Below the pieces are notes generated by a model. That model was not told where the DNA came from and did not search any database. It saw nothing but the letters and a program-made list of their open reading frames with translations. The translations under genes and the position numbers were made by a program. Positions 8,751 to 18,172 of a stretch of DNA of 64,000 bases are shown in pieces. Source of the stretch: an uncultured Altererythrobacter sp. (GTDB lineage: Bacteria > Pseudomonadota > Alphaproteobacteria > Sphingomonadales > Sphingomonadaceae); contig CANLLZ010000001.1 of NCBI GenBank assembly GCA_947492235.1, positions 868,001-932,000 of the forward strand, written 5' to 3'. The first letter of the stretch is position 1; each line of letters begins with the position of its first letter.

Positions 8751-9994
8751 GCGAAAGCGCGAATAGCGAGGCCACAGCCGATCCGAAGAGTCGGCGCGTG
8801 AAGGCAATTCTCGTCGCGCTTGCCGGACTGGTGGTGGTTGTCCTTCACGGGCTGGGCAACGCCGCCGACGATGCCGATGTCGCCGGGCTTGGCTTTCTCT
8901 CGCCGGTCAGGTCCGCCGAGGGGCTTGCCAATGAAGCAGTCGTTCTCGCTTCGGCTGAGAATTTCGATGCGGCTGTGGAGACTGGAAAGGCTGCGGTGCG
9001 CAGATTGCCTGTCCAGCAATCCACTGTGCGCAAGCTGGGCGAGATAGAACTCGCGGGCGAAGCCTCCGATGCGTGGGCAAACGACACGATTCGCACCTCA
9101 GACCTGCTCGGATGGCGGGACAGCCCGGCGCAGGCACGACTGCTGATGATGGCCGCGCAGGATGGCGACATTACCGGTGCTATCGACCATATCGATGCGG
9201 TGCTTCGGCGAACCGAGCTGTCGGAAGAGGTCTTCCGGGCAATTTCCGCCGGCATCGCCAATGAGGAAATCCGCTCCAGAATGGTCACGCGGCTTTCGCA
9301 AGATCCCCCATGGCGGCTCGATCTACTCAAGTCGGTCGATGATTTCGGCGATTCGCAGTCGGCGCAGAACTTTGCCCAGATGGTGCTGGAACTTTCCGAG
9401 CGCGAAGGCGGCTCGCTGGCAAGCGAAGAGGTAGCGCCTGTCCTGTCGCGCTTGGCTGCGCTTGATCTCAGCGGTCCGTTGCTTGCTGCTGCCGAGCGTC
9501 TGGAGCCTGTTACTATGTTTCAGCAGGGCATAAATGATCCCCAATTCAGCGGCCTCCGCGAAGGTGCGCGTGATCCGGACGCTGCCGTCAGCCCCTTCGA
9601 ATGGAAGCGCGGGCGCGCGCAGAGTATCGTTGTCACGGTCGGCAGCCGCGAGGGGGTCGACGATGCACTCAACATCCGGTCGCGGAGCCGCGTCCGCGGC
9701 GTGATCCTGATCCAGACGTTGCGACTCAATCCGGGGCCATATCAGCTCAACTACAGCAAGCTTGGCTCCCGATCGGAGAGCGAGGGTCTGGAATGGCGCG
9801 TTTTGTGCGCTGGCGAGACCATTGATACGCCGCAAAATGCCGCCGCCTCGGGCGGTGGTTGGCAAGCCCAGACATTGCCCTTCACGGTGCCCGCGAATTG
9901 CCCGATCCAACGCGTAGAGCTGCGCACGGGACGTAATCTTCGCGGCGAAACCCGCAGGGCGTCCTATTCCGATCTCTCGATAACGCCGTCCTAG
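8747..9994 (+). CDS. Membrane-anchored protein of the exopolysaccharide operon, function unknown
   Basis: 415 residues, not assigned to a named family. It begins with a charged cytoplasmic tail, a single membrane helix (about residues 22-38, VALAGLVVVVLHGLG) and a long periplasmic part. Residues about 60-250 look helical and repeat-like. Residues about 255-415 look like a beta-sandwich with alternating Trp/Phe and two cysteines (RVLCAGE, PANCPIQ), resembling a carbohydrate-binding module fold. The GTG start at 8747 overlaps the autokinase stop by 4 nt, so translation is coupled. The position suggests a periplasmic assembly or export partner of the Wza/Wzc machine, which is inference. It converges on the sulfotransferase gene, with 17 bp between. 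Confidence 0.7.
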   Translation: MSESANSEATADPKSRRVKAILVALAGLVVVVLHGLGNAADDADVAGLGFLSPVRSAEGLANEAVVLASAENFDAAVETGKAAVRRLPVQQSTVRKLGEIELAGEASDAWANDTIRTSDLLGWRDSPAQARLLMMAAQDGDITGAIDHIDAVLRRTELSEEVFRAISAGIANEEIRSRMVTRLSQDPPWRLDLLKSVDDFGDSQSAQNFAQMVLELSEREGGSLASEEVAPVLSRLAALDLSGPLLAAAERLEPVTMFQQGINDPQFSGLREGARDPDAAVSPFEWKRGRAQSIVVTVGSREGVDDALNIRSRSRVRGVILIQTLRLNPGPYQLNYSKLGSRSESEGLEWRVLCAGETIDTPQNAAASGGGWQAQTLPFTVPANCPIQRVELRTGRNLRGETRRASYSDLSITPS

Positions 9995-10011
9995 AACGGC
10001 CAGCTGGCCTG

Positions 10012-10857
10012 CTACTGGGAATAGCCGATCCGGCGCAAGGTCGGGCCGCAGGTTTCTTCGACAAGCTCCTGCACCTCCCACGGCAGTTCATCACGCCATC
10101 CGCCTGATTTGCCTTTGCGCAAGGTCGCGGTTTTCGCCGGAGCTTGAGCTATGTCATCGGGCAATCGGTCGGCCGCGATGCCTGCATGGACGGCGATCCG
10201 CTGGAATGCCGCATGCTTCGCCTCGTCCGTGCCGCCGCCACGAGCGCCGATGAGATCTTCGAATCGGACAGTCAGCGTAATGTCGCTTTCCACCCAGGGT
10301 GCGAATTGCGCGAGCATTTCGACCATCGGCCGCATGAACGGATCACCCGCATGCCCTTCGACCAGAAGCCTGTATCGTTCGAACTCCGACCGGGAAGGAT
10401 CGGCGAAGAAGGAATGCAGACGGTGCCGCTTCAGGCCGAGGATGTAGTGGTAGCGCGACGCGAGCACATCGCGTGGATCACGCAAGACGAAGAAAGTCGC
10501 GATGTTCTCCTCGCGCAGGATTTGCTCGAAGCCGGATGACCACGGCAAATGAGCGCTGAAATATTGCCCTCCGCGCACCGTCTTCACCGCGCGGGCGATG
10601 CGCTCCAGGTTCATGGCCGGGTTGGCGGAATTGTCGAGCTTGTCCTCCAGAATATCCGTGTTGAGCAGATGAAGGCGCGAATTCTGCAGTCCCTCGATGC
10701 GGGCCAGTTCGGCCGTCAGCAAATGGGTTCCGGCTTTGGGGATGGAATTGACCAGAATGCGCGTGCCCTTGCGCCAGAACTGGGCCCGGGCCCAGGCACG
10801 ATAAGCGGCCATTCCGGCAGATCGCAGGGCTGCGTTCTGTACAAAATTAGACGACAT
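10012..10857 (-). CDS. Sulfotransferase-like protein 1
   Basis: 281 residues with both PAPS-binding signatures. The 5'-phosphosulfate loop NSIPKAGTHLL has Lys41, and the 3'-phosphate site FVLRDPRDVLASRYHY spans about residues 123-138 with Arg126 and Ser134. It would transfer sulfate from PAPS to a sugar hydroxyl in the cytoplasm. It is the last gene of the reverse polysaccharide block and overlaps the flippase gene by 11 nt. ATG 10857 is preferred to GTG 10866 because AAAGGTG is spaced correctly for it. The acceptor cannot be read from sequence; a protein or small-molecule acceptor is possible, but the glycan context favours a sugar. Confidence 0.82.
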   Translation of the reverse strand: MSSNFVQNAALRSAGMAAYRAWARAQFWRKGTRILVNSIPKAGTHLLTAELARIEGLQNSRLHLLNTDILEDKLDNSANPAMNLERIARAVKTVRGGQYFSAHLPWSSGFEQILREENIATFFVLRDPRDVLASRYHYILGLKRHRLHSFFADPSRSEFERYRLLVEGHAGDPFMRPMVEMLAQFAPWVESDITLTVRFEDLIGARGGGTDEAKHAAFQRIAVHAGIAADRLPDDIAQAPAKTATLRKGKSGGWRDELPWEVQELVEETCGPTLRRIGYSQ

Positions 10858-12208
10858 CGTCTGCACCTTTATCGTTCATCGGTTTTACTATTCCGGTCTG
10901 GGCATCGTTGACGCCCAACATTTCTCCGCGCCAGAGCGGCCGTGCAAACCAGATTTGACCCAGCAGCATGGTGACCGCCACTCCGCACGTCGCCAGCGCT
11001 GCGCCAACGGCGCCAAATTGCGGGATCAGCAGAACGCACAAGGTGATGTTCGCCGCCAGCATCAATGCATTCCAGCCGGCAAAGGCTTTCTCGCGCCCAC
11101 CCATGATCAGCATGGACGCGAAAACCATAGCGAAACAACTGGCTGCCTGACCGACAACCAGCAGCCGCAAAGGGGTCGCTGCCCCCACGAATTCTGCGCC
11201 GAAGACAATGCGCAGGATATCCTCCGCAAACAGCAGCACGGCCGTTAGCAATGGCAGCACCGTCACTGCCGTGAAGGCCAGCGACAGCCGGGTAACACGG
11301 CGAACCTGCCCCGCTTTGCGTTTGGCGAATGCCTCGCCGAGCGCGGGGGTCACAATGGTCATCAGGACCACTTGCGGGAAGCTCAGAAGGTAGGTGATCC
11401 GGTAAGCGGAGCCATACAGACCTGTCTCTGTCAGATTGGAGAGCGGAGCCAGAAGAAGCACGTCGGTCTTGCCGAGCAACAGCTTGGAGGACATGCCGAC
11501 CAGAATGGGCAGGCCGAGGGCCATCCACGCACGGATGCGGTAAGTCGGGACTTGTCCCTTAATCTCGGACGGTGCGAGCCGGTGGACCATGAATGCGGCA
11601 ATCAATGTGCCGAGCAAAGTCATGCAGGCATAAGTGACCACTGCTTCGCCTAACGCCATCCCGCCCAGCGCAAGGAAGATTAGGACGGTGCAAACTGCGC
11701 CAAAGCCCTGATCGAACAGCATGCCGAAATGAGCTTTACGGAAGGCAGCCAATTGCTGGCGTCGCAGGATGCAAAACGCGAAGGGCGGGACGAGCATTGC
11801 CGCGAACAGCAGCGAACGCGAGAGCTCCCCGGCAAATTGCGCGACCAGAACAATGATGCCGGAGGCAGTGAGTGAGGAGGTGAGGATGATGAAATTGCCG
11901 CCCCGCAGCAAACCACGCAATGCCGACCAATCCTGCGCTTCGCGTAGAGCCGGGATCAGACGGTTCATCAACGCGGGCCAACCCAGTGCCGCCAATTGTC
12001 CGACAACCAGTGCCAGACCGGTGGCAAATGTGAAGGCTCCGAAATCTTCCGGTCCGAAACTGCGCCCGACCACCACGGCAAGAGCCAGCAGCCCCAGCCG
12101 AGCCATAATGCCGGCACCCATTGCGAGGGATATTCGTTTGAGCGCGGGTCCGCGCATCCGTTCACCGATCAGGGTGCGCGCTCGCTGGATGTTGGCGGCA
12201 AGGGTCAT
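10847..12208 (-). CDS. Wzx-like polysaccharide flippase (MATE/oligosaccharidyl-lipid superfamily)
   Basis: 453 residues with about 12-14 hydrophobic segments and few charged residues, typical of lipid-linked oligosaccharide flippases. The N-terminus has the usual amphipathic start before MGAGIMARLGLLALAVVVGR and the GPEDFGAF motif often seen at the first loop of Wzx proteins. It would move the undecaprenyl-linked repeat unit to the periplasm, where the Wzy-like proteins act. It lies between the methyltransferase and sulfotransferase genes on the reverse strand. Its presence argues for a Wzx/Wzy pathway rather than an ABC-transporter pathway, since no ABC exporter is visible in the window. Confidence 0.85.
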   Translation of the reverse strand: MTLAANIQRARTLIGERMRGPALKRISLAMGAGIMARLGLLALAVVVGRSFGPEDFGAFTFATGLALVVGQLAALGWPALMNRLIPALREAQDWSALRGLLRGGNFIILTSSLTASGIIVLVAQFAGELSRSLLFAAMLVPPFAFCILRRQQLAAFRKAHFGMLFDQGFGAVCTVLIFLALGGMALGEAVVTYACMTLLGTLIAAFMVHRLAPSEIKGQVPTYRIRAWMALGLPILVGMSSKLLLGKTDVLLLAPLSNLTETGLYGSAYRITYLLSFPQVVLMTIVTPALGEAFAKRKAGQVRRVTRLSLAFTAVTVLPLLTAVLLFAEDILRIVFGAEFVGAATPLRLLVVGQAASCFAMVFASMLIMGGREKAFAGWNALMLAANITLCVLLIPQFGAVGAALATCGVAVTMLLGQIWFARPLWRGEMLGVNDAQTGIVKPMNDKGADDVV

Positions 12209-12295
12209 GGTCAGTGCGTGAAAGTCCAGTCCGGCCCCCGGCTGCCCATTCCTTGGGAGCAGAAGCGGGGAACCGGATAGGGAGGTAACGCAGCG

Positions 12296-12982
12296 TTAGG
12301 CCTTGCCTGCGGAGAGCAGGCGTACCGTCACGATTTCCACTTTGCCATTGTCGTGTTCGCTGGTCAGCAGAACCTCGACAGGGCGATTATAGGGCGGCTT
12401 GTCGAGCCACAATCCGCTGCCGATCCCGGCGCGCGCACCGCGGCCGGGGGCGAGGTCGATATTGACCGGCTTCGCGCCTTTGGCGATCGTGTTGCTGACC
12501 AGCGCGTGCGGGAAAGCTTCGAGCTTGGGCAGGATTTCCAGGATGGCCGCATTGTCGAGATGCTGCATCACCTCGCGCATCAGGACCAATTCGCCCACCG
12601 GTAGCGATTTCTCCGAGGCGTCGACCTGCTGGAAGGAGATCCGGTCGGTCGCGTATTTCTTGTTGTTGTGGTCGATGACCACGCTCGACACATCGCAGCC
12701 GGTATAGGTGACGTCGTCGCCCAACCGCTCCATGATACGGCCGGAAACCTGGAAATCTCCGCAGCCGACATCGACGATCGATTTGATGCCATTCGCCTCG
12801 ACATAGGCGACGATCATGTCCTCATACGCCTTGGAATTCTGTGGCTGGCTGCCCGATCCGGACGAAACTTCGCCCGGGCCATCCCAGATGCCCTCGCGGT
12901 AGATTTCGTCGAAAATGTCTTTGTTCGATTTGCCAACGCTTTGCAGCTTTTGGCGGACTTTGCTGGCGAGCTGCTTGAGCAT
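12296..12982 (-). CDS. SAM-dependent methyltransferase in the polysaccharide cluster
   Basis: 228 residues, class I methyltransferase fold. The SAM-binding motif I DVGCGDFQVSGR is at about residue 73, motif II acidic residue in TGCDVSS, and the QHLDN/VLMREV segment fits motif IV. The start at ATG 12982 is secure: AGGAG sits 5 nt upstream and the frame upstream is low-complexity. It lies between two sulfotransferase-like genes and the flippase, so O-methylation of a sugar in the repeat unit is a reasonable guess. The substrate is not readable. An 86-bp gap separates it from the flippase gene downstream. Confidence 0.8.
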   Translation of the reverse strand: MLKQLASKVRQKLQSVGKSNKDIFDEIYREGIWDGPGEVSSGSGSQPQNSKAYEDMIVAYVEANGIKSIVDVGCGDFQVSGRIMERLGDDVTYTGCDVSSVVIDHNNKKYATDRISFQQVDASEKSLPVGELVLMREVMQHLDNAAILEILPKLEAFPHALVSNTIAKGAKPVNIDLAPGRGARAGIGSGLWLDKPPYNRPVEVLLTSEHDNGKVEIVTVRLLSAGKA

Positions 12983-13052
12983 AAAATCTCCTGGGTGTCT
13001 TACGAATGGGGTTGATAACAGGTCGGGCGAGGGTGCCCTAATCGAGAAAGCT

Positions 13053-13898
13053 TCAGTGGTCTGGCGGTAGAGCGGGCTTGTTGATGGTGTAGGGGGCAAA
13101 CTGCTCGGCCAAAGTGGCCCGCATCTGCGGATCGAGTTTTCCGCTTGCCGAGCGGGCCTTGGGCAAGAGCGCCTGCATGGCGCGTTCGCGCAAGGCACGC
13201 GGGACAGCCTGCTTTATCCCGCGCTGGTAGAGGCGCGAGGTCACGAATCGTCCGATCAATCCGCGCGCCACCGGCTTTCCTTCGCTGGCATTGAAGGCCT
13301 TGTCTTCCTCCAGCTGCGGCAACAGCGCGGGATCGATCCCGAGGAATTGGCAGACGACCAGCAATGTTGCCGCCCGGTCCTGCACATATTCCTCGAAAGA
13401 TAACTGCAAAATCTGGCTGGCCGGAAAGGCGGCCTGCCAGGGTTCGAGCTGATAATCATACTGGCTGTAATCGGCGTAGCGGCTGTCTTGCGCAAAAGCG
13501 GTATCCATGGCCAGGTCGGTTTCATGCAGGCCGAATTCATGGCGGTATTGGCTGACCATCCGGCCCACCGGCTCGCGCATGAGGTAAATCAGCTTGAGAT
13601 CAGGTCCGCACAGCGCTTTCGCCCGGTCTGCTGCACCTTCGAAGGTCGGGCGCTTGGTATAGGCTGTGGAAGCTTCGCCGCGAATTTGGTCCTCGCGTGC
13701 ACCGCGAAACAGCGAGGCATAATCGCGCAGGATGGCATCATGGTCATCGCCCATCCTGACCAGGGTCTCCGGCTCTTTCTCCTGCGGAAGGAACACCTGC
13801 GGATGCAATTCAAGATCGCGATAGAGCGTGGTTGTGCCAGCCTTCATCGCCCCGATAATCAGGAATTGGGGGCAGTTTGGGGAGGGGCTGGTGCTCAT
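13053..13898 (-). CDS. Sulfotransferase-like protein 2 (heparan-type)
   Basis: 281 residues resembling NodH/heparan-sulfate-type sulfotransferases. The PAPS 5'-loop is FLIIGAMKAGTTTLY (Lys19) and the 3'-phosphate motif is MREPVGRMVSQYRHE (Arg108, Ser116). GAMKAGTT is the form typical of carbohydrate sulfotransferases, which strengthens the glycan-sulfation reading for this cluster. The ATG at 13898 begins the protein just ahead of the conserved strand; no clear ribosome-binding site is seen. A 29-bp gap separates it from sulfotransferase-like protein 3 upstream. It differs clearly from protein 1 (SIPKAGTH loop), so the two are not recent duplicates. Confidence 0.87.
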   Translation of the reverse strand: MSTSPSPNCPQFLIIGAMKAGTTTLYRDLELHPQVFLPQEKEPETLVRMGDDHDAILRDYASLFRGAREDQIRGEASTAYTKRPTFEGAADRAKALCGPDLKLIYLMREPVGRMVSQYRHEFGLHETDLAMDTAFAQDSRYADYSQYDYQLEPWQAAFPASQILQLSFEEYVQDRAATLLVVCQFLGIDPALLPQLEEDKAFNASEGKPVARGLIGRFVTSRLYQRGIKQAVPRALRERAMQALLPKARSASGKLDPQMRATLAEQFAPYTINKPALPPDH

Positions 13899-13927
13899 GG
13901 GAGATTGGCGGGTTCGGACGGCTGCCC

Positions 13928-14680
13928 TTACGCTTCGGCCCGCTGCATCAGTGCTTCGAACAATTCGCGCGCTTCCGCTTTTGGACCGTCCAGCGCCGGA
14001 TCTTTGAACGCGGCCTTCATCGCCTGCTTTTGGGTATCCTTGTCCGCCGTGGGCTGCGCGACGCGCATGGGATTGCGATAAAGTTCGCCCAAGGCGTCGG
14101 CGCGTTTTTCGCGCTCCCGCGCCATCCGGGCAAAGACAGCGTCACTCGATTCTTCGCTATGATGGAACGGCTTGAAGTCGGTGCCGAAGCGTTCGTTCAT
14201 GCGCTCGATCGTGCGCCCGAAATCGGATGTCACTTCGGGGAAGGGCGCCACGATGAAGTCTTCAAGCTCCAGCATTTTGCGATGGAAAAGATTGTACCAG
14301 TAATAGGCAACCGGCGGGGTGTAGCGCTTGTCGAACACCGAAAGAGAGAGCGTCGCCTGCACCGGATCGCGCAGCACCAGCATCGCCGGGATACCGTACC
14401 GCTGAGCCAGCACGAACTGTCCGGCAGAGTGTACGTGGTTGCCCAGCTTTACGTCATCGCCTTGGGTCAGAAAAAACGCGTGCGTGGCAAACGTGTTGGA
14501 TGAACGGGGAAAGCCGTCGATCACAGCATCGTCGCCCGGCCGCGCGACCCGCAGCGATTTCAGCGGTTTCTCCCGCGGCTGCCAATACAGCTTGAGCATG
14601 GTGGGCGAAGCGAGCGCATGGCAGCGCGCGAGATCGCGCAAGGGCACTTTGGCTCCGGATGTCGTGTGGTTGTCGGTCAC
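13928..14680 (-). CDS. Sulfotransferase-like protein 3 (divergent)
   Basis: 250 residues. A P-loop-like segment VIDGFPRSSNTFATH (about residues 53-67) replaces the usual PKxGT, with Arg in place of the PAPS-loop Lys. VLRDPVQATLSLSVF (about 102-116) keeps the Arg and Ser of the 3'-phosphate site. These fit a divergent sulfotransferase-fold family that occurs in bacterial polysaccharide clusters. The change at the sulfate-binding Lys leaves catalysis open, and a kinase-like or non-catalytic role is possible. It lies in the same direction between the GT4 glycosyltransferase and sulfotransferase-like protein 2. Confidence 0.65.
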   Translation of the reverse strand: MTDNHTTSGAKVPLRDLARCHALASPTMLKLYWQPREKPLKSLRVARPGDDAVIDGFPRSSNTFATHAFFLTQGDDVKLGNHVHSAGQFVLAQRYGIPAMLVLRDPVQATLSLSVFDKRYTPPVAYYWYNLFHRKMLELEDFIVAPFPEVTSDFGRTIERMNERFGTDFKPFHHSEESSDAVFARMAREREKRADALGELYRNPMRVAQPTADKDTQKQAMKAAFKDPALDGPKAEARELFEALMQRAEA

Positions 14681-14714
14681 TTTGGTCTCCGGTCGGTGAT
14701 CGGCTGAGAGTGGT

Positions 14715-15833
14715 TCATTGCGGGCTCGATTGCGTCACGGCAGCGGAGCCGGACATGCGGACTGCAACTTGGTGGAAATGGGCGGTGATCGCATCGAGAT
14801 CGCGCTGGTGTGTCTCGGTATGACGCTGAAATTGGCGATGGGCCTTGGCGCGCGTTCCAGCCGGATCGGCTGCATAGGCGGCAGCAAGTTGGAGTGCGAC
14901 CCCTGCAAAATCGTCATCATTGGCGGCAACGACACCGCCTTCCGGACCGACCGTTTCGCCCACACAGCATTGGCCATAGGCTGCAACCGGCACGCCGTAC
15001 GAAAGCGCCTCGAGAACCACGATGCCCTGTGTCTCGTTGCGGTAGCGGGTGGGGAAAAGAAACAGATCGAGGTCTTTAAAGAATGCGTCCTTGTCCGCGC
15101 CATAGACCGGACCGCGATATTCGAACCGCTGGCCCAGCTCCTGCTTCGCCGCTTTGACAGTGCGGGTAGCGAAATCGTCGGAGCAGGGCCCGGCAACGAC
15201 AAGGCGCGCGTCCATGCCGTCAGACAAAGCCTTGCGCAGCGTGTCCACTGCCTCGCCGAGGCCCTTGTCCTCGGTCAGATTGCTCATGTGCCCGAAGGTG
15301 AAGGCACCCTGCTGCGGACCGTTATCTGTTTGCTTTTCGACAAAGCCGACATTGCTGAAAGGCAGGGTGCGGACGATGACCGGATATCGTGCCGCCAATT
15401 CAGCGCCCATGCCGCTGCACTGGGTCAAATGCATGGCATCGGGGCCAGCGGCCTTTGCCATACCGGCTGCCCATCCAGAACGCGCCCCGATGTAGCTGTA
15501 AGCGTGGTGGTGCAGGGTCAGGGCGCGCCCCCGGATGCGGGCCAGAAGGCACAGCAGGAATGTGATGCTCATGCCCAGATTGGCATTGGCGGAGATGTAG
15601 ATATGCCGCTCGCTTCCGGTCATGATGCGCATCATGACCGACAGCAGCCGGGTGATGCGAGTCATTCGCCCACCGCTGGCGCCTTCGCCGGTGTCGCAGC
15701 GCCGCACGTCAAATCCAGCGTCGGCCAGCATTTCAGCCGTGGCGAGGGTCGCCGCCGACTGGCCGTGAACGGGCGGCGGAAACGGCCCGATCATCAACAA
15801 CGCTGGTTTGGGAGGAGATGCGGGAGAATTCAT
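14715..15833 (-). CDS. GT4-family glycosyltransferase
   Basis: 372 residues with a GT-B fold. The N-terminal half starts LLMIGPFPPPVHGQS, the glycine/proline-rich loop common in GT4 enzymes. The C-terminal half carries the nucleotide-sugar signature ETQGIVVLEALSYGVPVAAY (an EX7E motif). It would transfer a sugar from a nucleotide donor to a lipid-linked acceptor on the cytoplasmic face. Donor and acceptor are not readable, but in this cluster GDP-fucose or GDP-mannose are the donors being supplied. A 146-bp gap to the next upstream gene (15834-15979) holds no gene I can support. Confidence 0.87.
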   Translation of the reverse strand: MNSPASPPKPALLMIGPFPPPVHGQSAATLATAEMLADAGFDVRRCDTGEGASGGRMTRITRLLSVMMRIMTGSERHIYISANANLGMSITFLLCLLARIRGRALTLHHHAYSYIGARSGWAAGMAKAAGPDAMHLTQCSGMGAELAARYPVIVRTLPFSNVGFVEKQTDNGPQQGAFTFGHMSNLTEDKGLGEAVDTLRKALSDGMDARLVVAGPCSDDFATRTVKAAKQELGQRFEYRGPVYGADKDAFFKDLDLFLFPTRYRNETQGIVVLEALSYGVPVAAYGQCCVGETVGPEGGVVAANDDDFAGVALQLAAAYAADPAGTRAKAHRQFQRHTETHQRDLDAITAHFHQVAVRMSGSAAVTQSSPQ

Positions 15834-15979
15834 GCGCGCGGTCGAAGGCTAATCCATGGAATACTGAGCAGGAGCGACCACGTCTGTATTGCGCGCAGTG
15901 CTAAGGCCGTCAAAGCGTGTTGGCAAGACTTCATGCTGCATTGCAGCGAATGGCCGGGATATCCGCAGCAAACCCTTGA

Positions 15980-17221
15980 TCACGCGAGCGATGGACCGGT
16001 GCTTGCCACGCTGCGAAGCTGGGCATCGAGCGCGCCGAAGATATTGTCCTTGTTCCACCGCTCGTCCGCGCGCTGCACAGCAGCTAGGGCGCTGGATGTG
16101 TAGAGCGCCTCGTCGTCGATCAGTCGTTCCAAGGCGGTGGCGAGGGCATCCGGATCGCCGGGCGGAACCAGCAAGCCGCATCCGTCCACTTCGCGCCCGA
16201 GGCCGGTGTCGCGGTCTGCAGTCGCTGCGACAGGGCGGCCGGAGGCGAGCATATTGGTGAGCTTGGAAGGCAGCACCAGATCGGCGGCATCGGCCTTTTG
16301 CGGCAAGAGATGCACGGTCGCCAGATTCATCAATTCGTTGAGCCGTTCCATCGGCTGCAGATTGTGGAACTGGATATTGCCAAGTCCGGCTGCCTGCTGT
16401 TCCAGCATCGCGCGATTGGGGCCGTTCCCGCAAATGACGAAGGTCAGATCAGTCCGCTCTTCCAGCTTCCGCGCAACATCGACCAGTATGTCGATCCCCT
16501 GCTTGTTGGCGATGTTGCCCGAATAAAGCGCCACATGCGGCGTCTGGATGTTCCATTCCTGCCGATAAGCGGAGGGCTCGTCTAACGGGTAAACCTCGCC
16601 TCCCTCGACCCAGTTGCGAAACTCGCTGACCCGGTCTTCCGGAACGCCATAGGTGCCAATCTTGCGGCACATCTCGAAACTAATGGAACTCACGTGGTCG
16701 AAGCCGGTGACCACCCATTTTTCAAAGGCCTTGGCGAGCCGGGAGACTATGCCGCCTTCGCTGACCAGGCCGGTCGCGAGCGCAGCGCCGACTTCGAAGT
16801 CCTGGATGTGCAGCCAGCTCTTGGCACCGGCCATGCGCGCGGCAATCCGGGCGCTTGCGGCGCCAATGGTGGAGGGCGCGATCGTCATGACCAGATCGGG
16901 CTTGTGGCTGCGAGCGGCGCGGATCATCGGCAACAATGCGCTGAGCCCGAAGGTCGCATGATGGACAATGCGCTTGGCCCCGCCCGGATCGGACGGAACA
17001 TAATGCGGCACGCGAGTAATCTTTACGCCGTTCTCGACCGATTGCCGCGCGCCGCTACCGCGATATTCCTCGGGCACTTCCCAGTCAGGGTAGTAGGGTT
17101 TGCCGACGATTGCTTCGATCTGGTGTCCACGCCGCGCAAGTTCTTCGCACATGCCGGTCGAGTACCGGGCAATGCCGATCTCTTCGGGCGCGTAATTCAG
17201 GCCGAGAAACAGGATTCGCAT
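15980..17221 (-). CDS. WcaI-like glycosyltransferase (GT4)
   Basis: 413 residues, colanic-acid WcaI/WbuB-type. It begins MRILFLGLNYAPEEIGIARY, continues with MCEELARRGHQ and KPYYPDW, which are characteristic of WcaI-family fucosyl/glycosyl transferases, and ends with the GT4 nucleotide-binding half (LPSKLTNMLASGRPVAAT). WcaI and Gmd/Fcl belong to one pathway in colanic acid synthesis, so a fucosyltransferase role here is plausible but not shown. It ends the three-gene run Gmd, Fcl, GT, with only 3 bp between its ATG and the Fcl stop. Confidence 0.87.
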   Translation of the reverse strand: MRILFLGLNYAPEEIGIARYSTGMCEELARRGHQIEAIVGKPYYPDWEVPEEYRGSGARQSVENGVKITRVPHYVPSDPGGAKRIVHHATFGLSALLPMIRAARSHKPDLVMTIAPSTIGAASARIAARMAGAKSWLHIQDFEVGAALATGLVSEGGIVSRLAKAFEKWVVTGFDHVSSISFEMCRKIGTYGVPEDRVSEFRNWVEGGEVYPLDEPSAYRQEWNIQTPHVALYSGNIANKQGIDILVDVARKLEERTDLTFVICGNGPNRAMLEQQAAGLGNIQFHNLQPMERLNELMNLATVHLLPQKADAADLVLPSKLTNMLASGRPVAATADRDTGLGREVDGCGLLVPPGDPDALATALERLIDDEALYTSSALAAVQRADERWNKDNIFGALDAQLRSVASTGPSLA

Positions 17222-17224
17222 GGC

Positions 17225-18172
17225 TCAGGCGCCGCGAGCCTCGGCCTTGTTCTCCAGAAACCACTGATATGTGCTGGCGAGGCCATCCTTGAGGCTGATC
17301 GCGGGTGTCCACCCCATCGCGCGCAAGCGATCAGCTGCCATCAATTTGCGCGGTGTGCCGTCGGGCTTGGTCTCATCGCGGACGATTTCGCCCTCAAATC
17401 CCACCACTTCGCAAACCAGCTGGGCCAGATCATAGATCGGCAAATCGTCGCCAGAGCCAATATTCACGTGAATATCGTCGCTATAGATTTCCAGCAGATG
17501 GATGCATGCGCTGGCGCAGTCATCGACATGCAGGAATTCGCGGCGCGGTGTGCCGGTACCCCAGATGGTGATGCTGTCGTCGCCAGCCTCCTGCGCCTCA
17601 TGCGCTTTGCGCATCAGGGCCGGGATCACGTGGCTCGACTGGAGATCGAAATTGTCGCCCGGGCCGTAGAGATTGGTCGGCATGCCGGAGATGTAGTCGC
17701 GGCCATATTGCTTCCGGTAAGCCTGACACAGCTTGATCCCTGCAATTTTGGCAATTGCATACCATTCATTGGTCGGCTCCAGCGCGCCGGTGAGGAGCGA
17801 GTCCTCTTGAATGGGCTGCTCGGCAAATTTGGGATAAATGCAGGACGAGCCCAGAAACAGCAGGCGGTCGACGCCGGCACGGTGCGCTGCCTCGATCAAA
17901 TTCGTCTCGATGACGAGGTTCTGATACAGGAAGTCGGCCGGAAAATCGTTGTTGGCGAGAATTCCGCCGACCTTGGCTGCTGCCACAACCACCGCGTCGG
18001 GCTTGGCCTGCTCCATCCATGCGAAGACTGCGGCCTGGTCCAGCAGATCGAGTTCTTGCCGGGTGGCGGTCAGGACGGTGCAGTCTCGGTCCTTCAATTG
18101 CCGTGCGATTGCTCCGCCGACCATCCCGCGATGGCCCGCGACATAAACGGACTTGCCTGTCAGATCGAACAT
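17225..18172 (-). CDS. fcl: GDP-L-fucose synthase
   Basis: 315 residues, a short-chain dehydrogenase-fold epimerase/reductase that converts GDP-4-keto-6-deoxymannose to GDP-L-fucose with NADPH. The Rossmann motif is [10 protein letters not shown] (about residue 13), the catalytic Ser is in SSCIYP (about 107), YxxxK is YAIAKIAG (about 136), and the [12 protein letters not shown] segment matches the family. It overlaps the gmd stop by one base (TAATG), so the two enzymes are probably translated together. The pair supplies the L-fucose donor to the glycosyltransferases of this cluster. Confidence 0.94.
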   Translation of the reverse strand: MFDLTGKSVYVAGHRGMVGGAIARQLKDRDCTVLTATRQELDLLDQAAVFAWMEQAKPDAVVVAAAKVGGILANNDFPADFLYQNLVIETNLIEAAHRAGVDRLLFLGSSCIYPKFAEQPIQEDSLLTGALEPTNEWYAIAKIAGIKLCQAYRKQYGRDYISGMPTNLYGPGDNFDLQSSHVIPALMRKAHEAQEAGDDSITIWGTGTPRREFLHVDDCASACIHLLEIYSDDIHVNIGSGDDLPIYDLAQLVCEVVGFEGEIVRDETKPDGTPRKLMAADRLRAMGWTPAISLKDGLASTYQWFLENKAEARGA

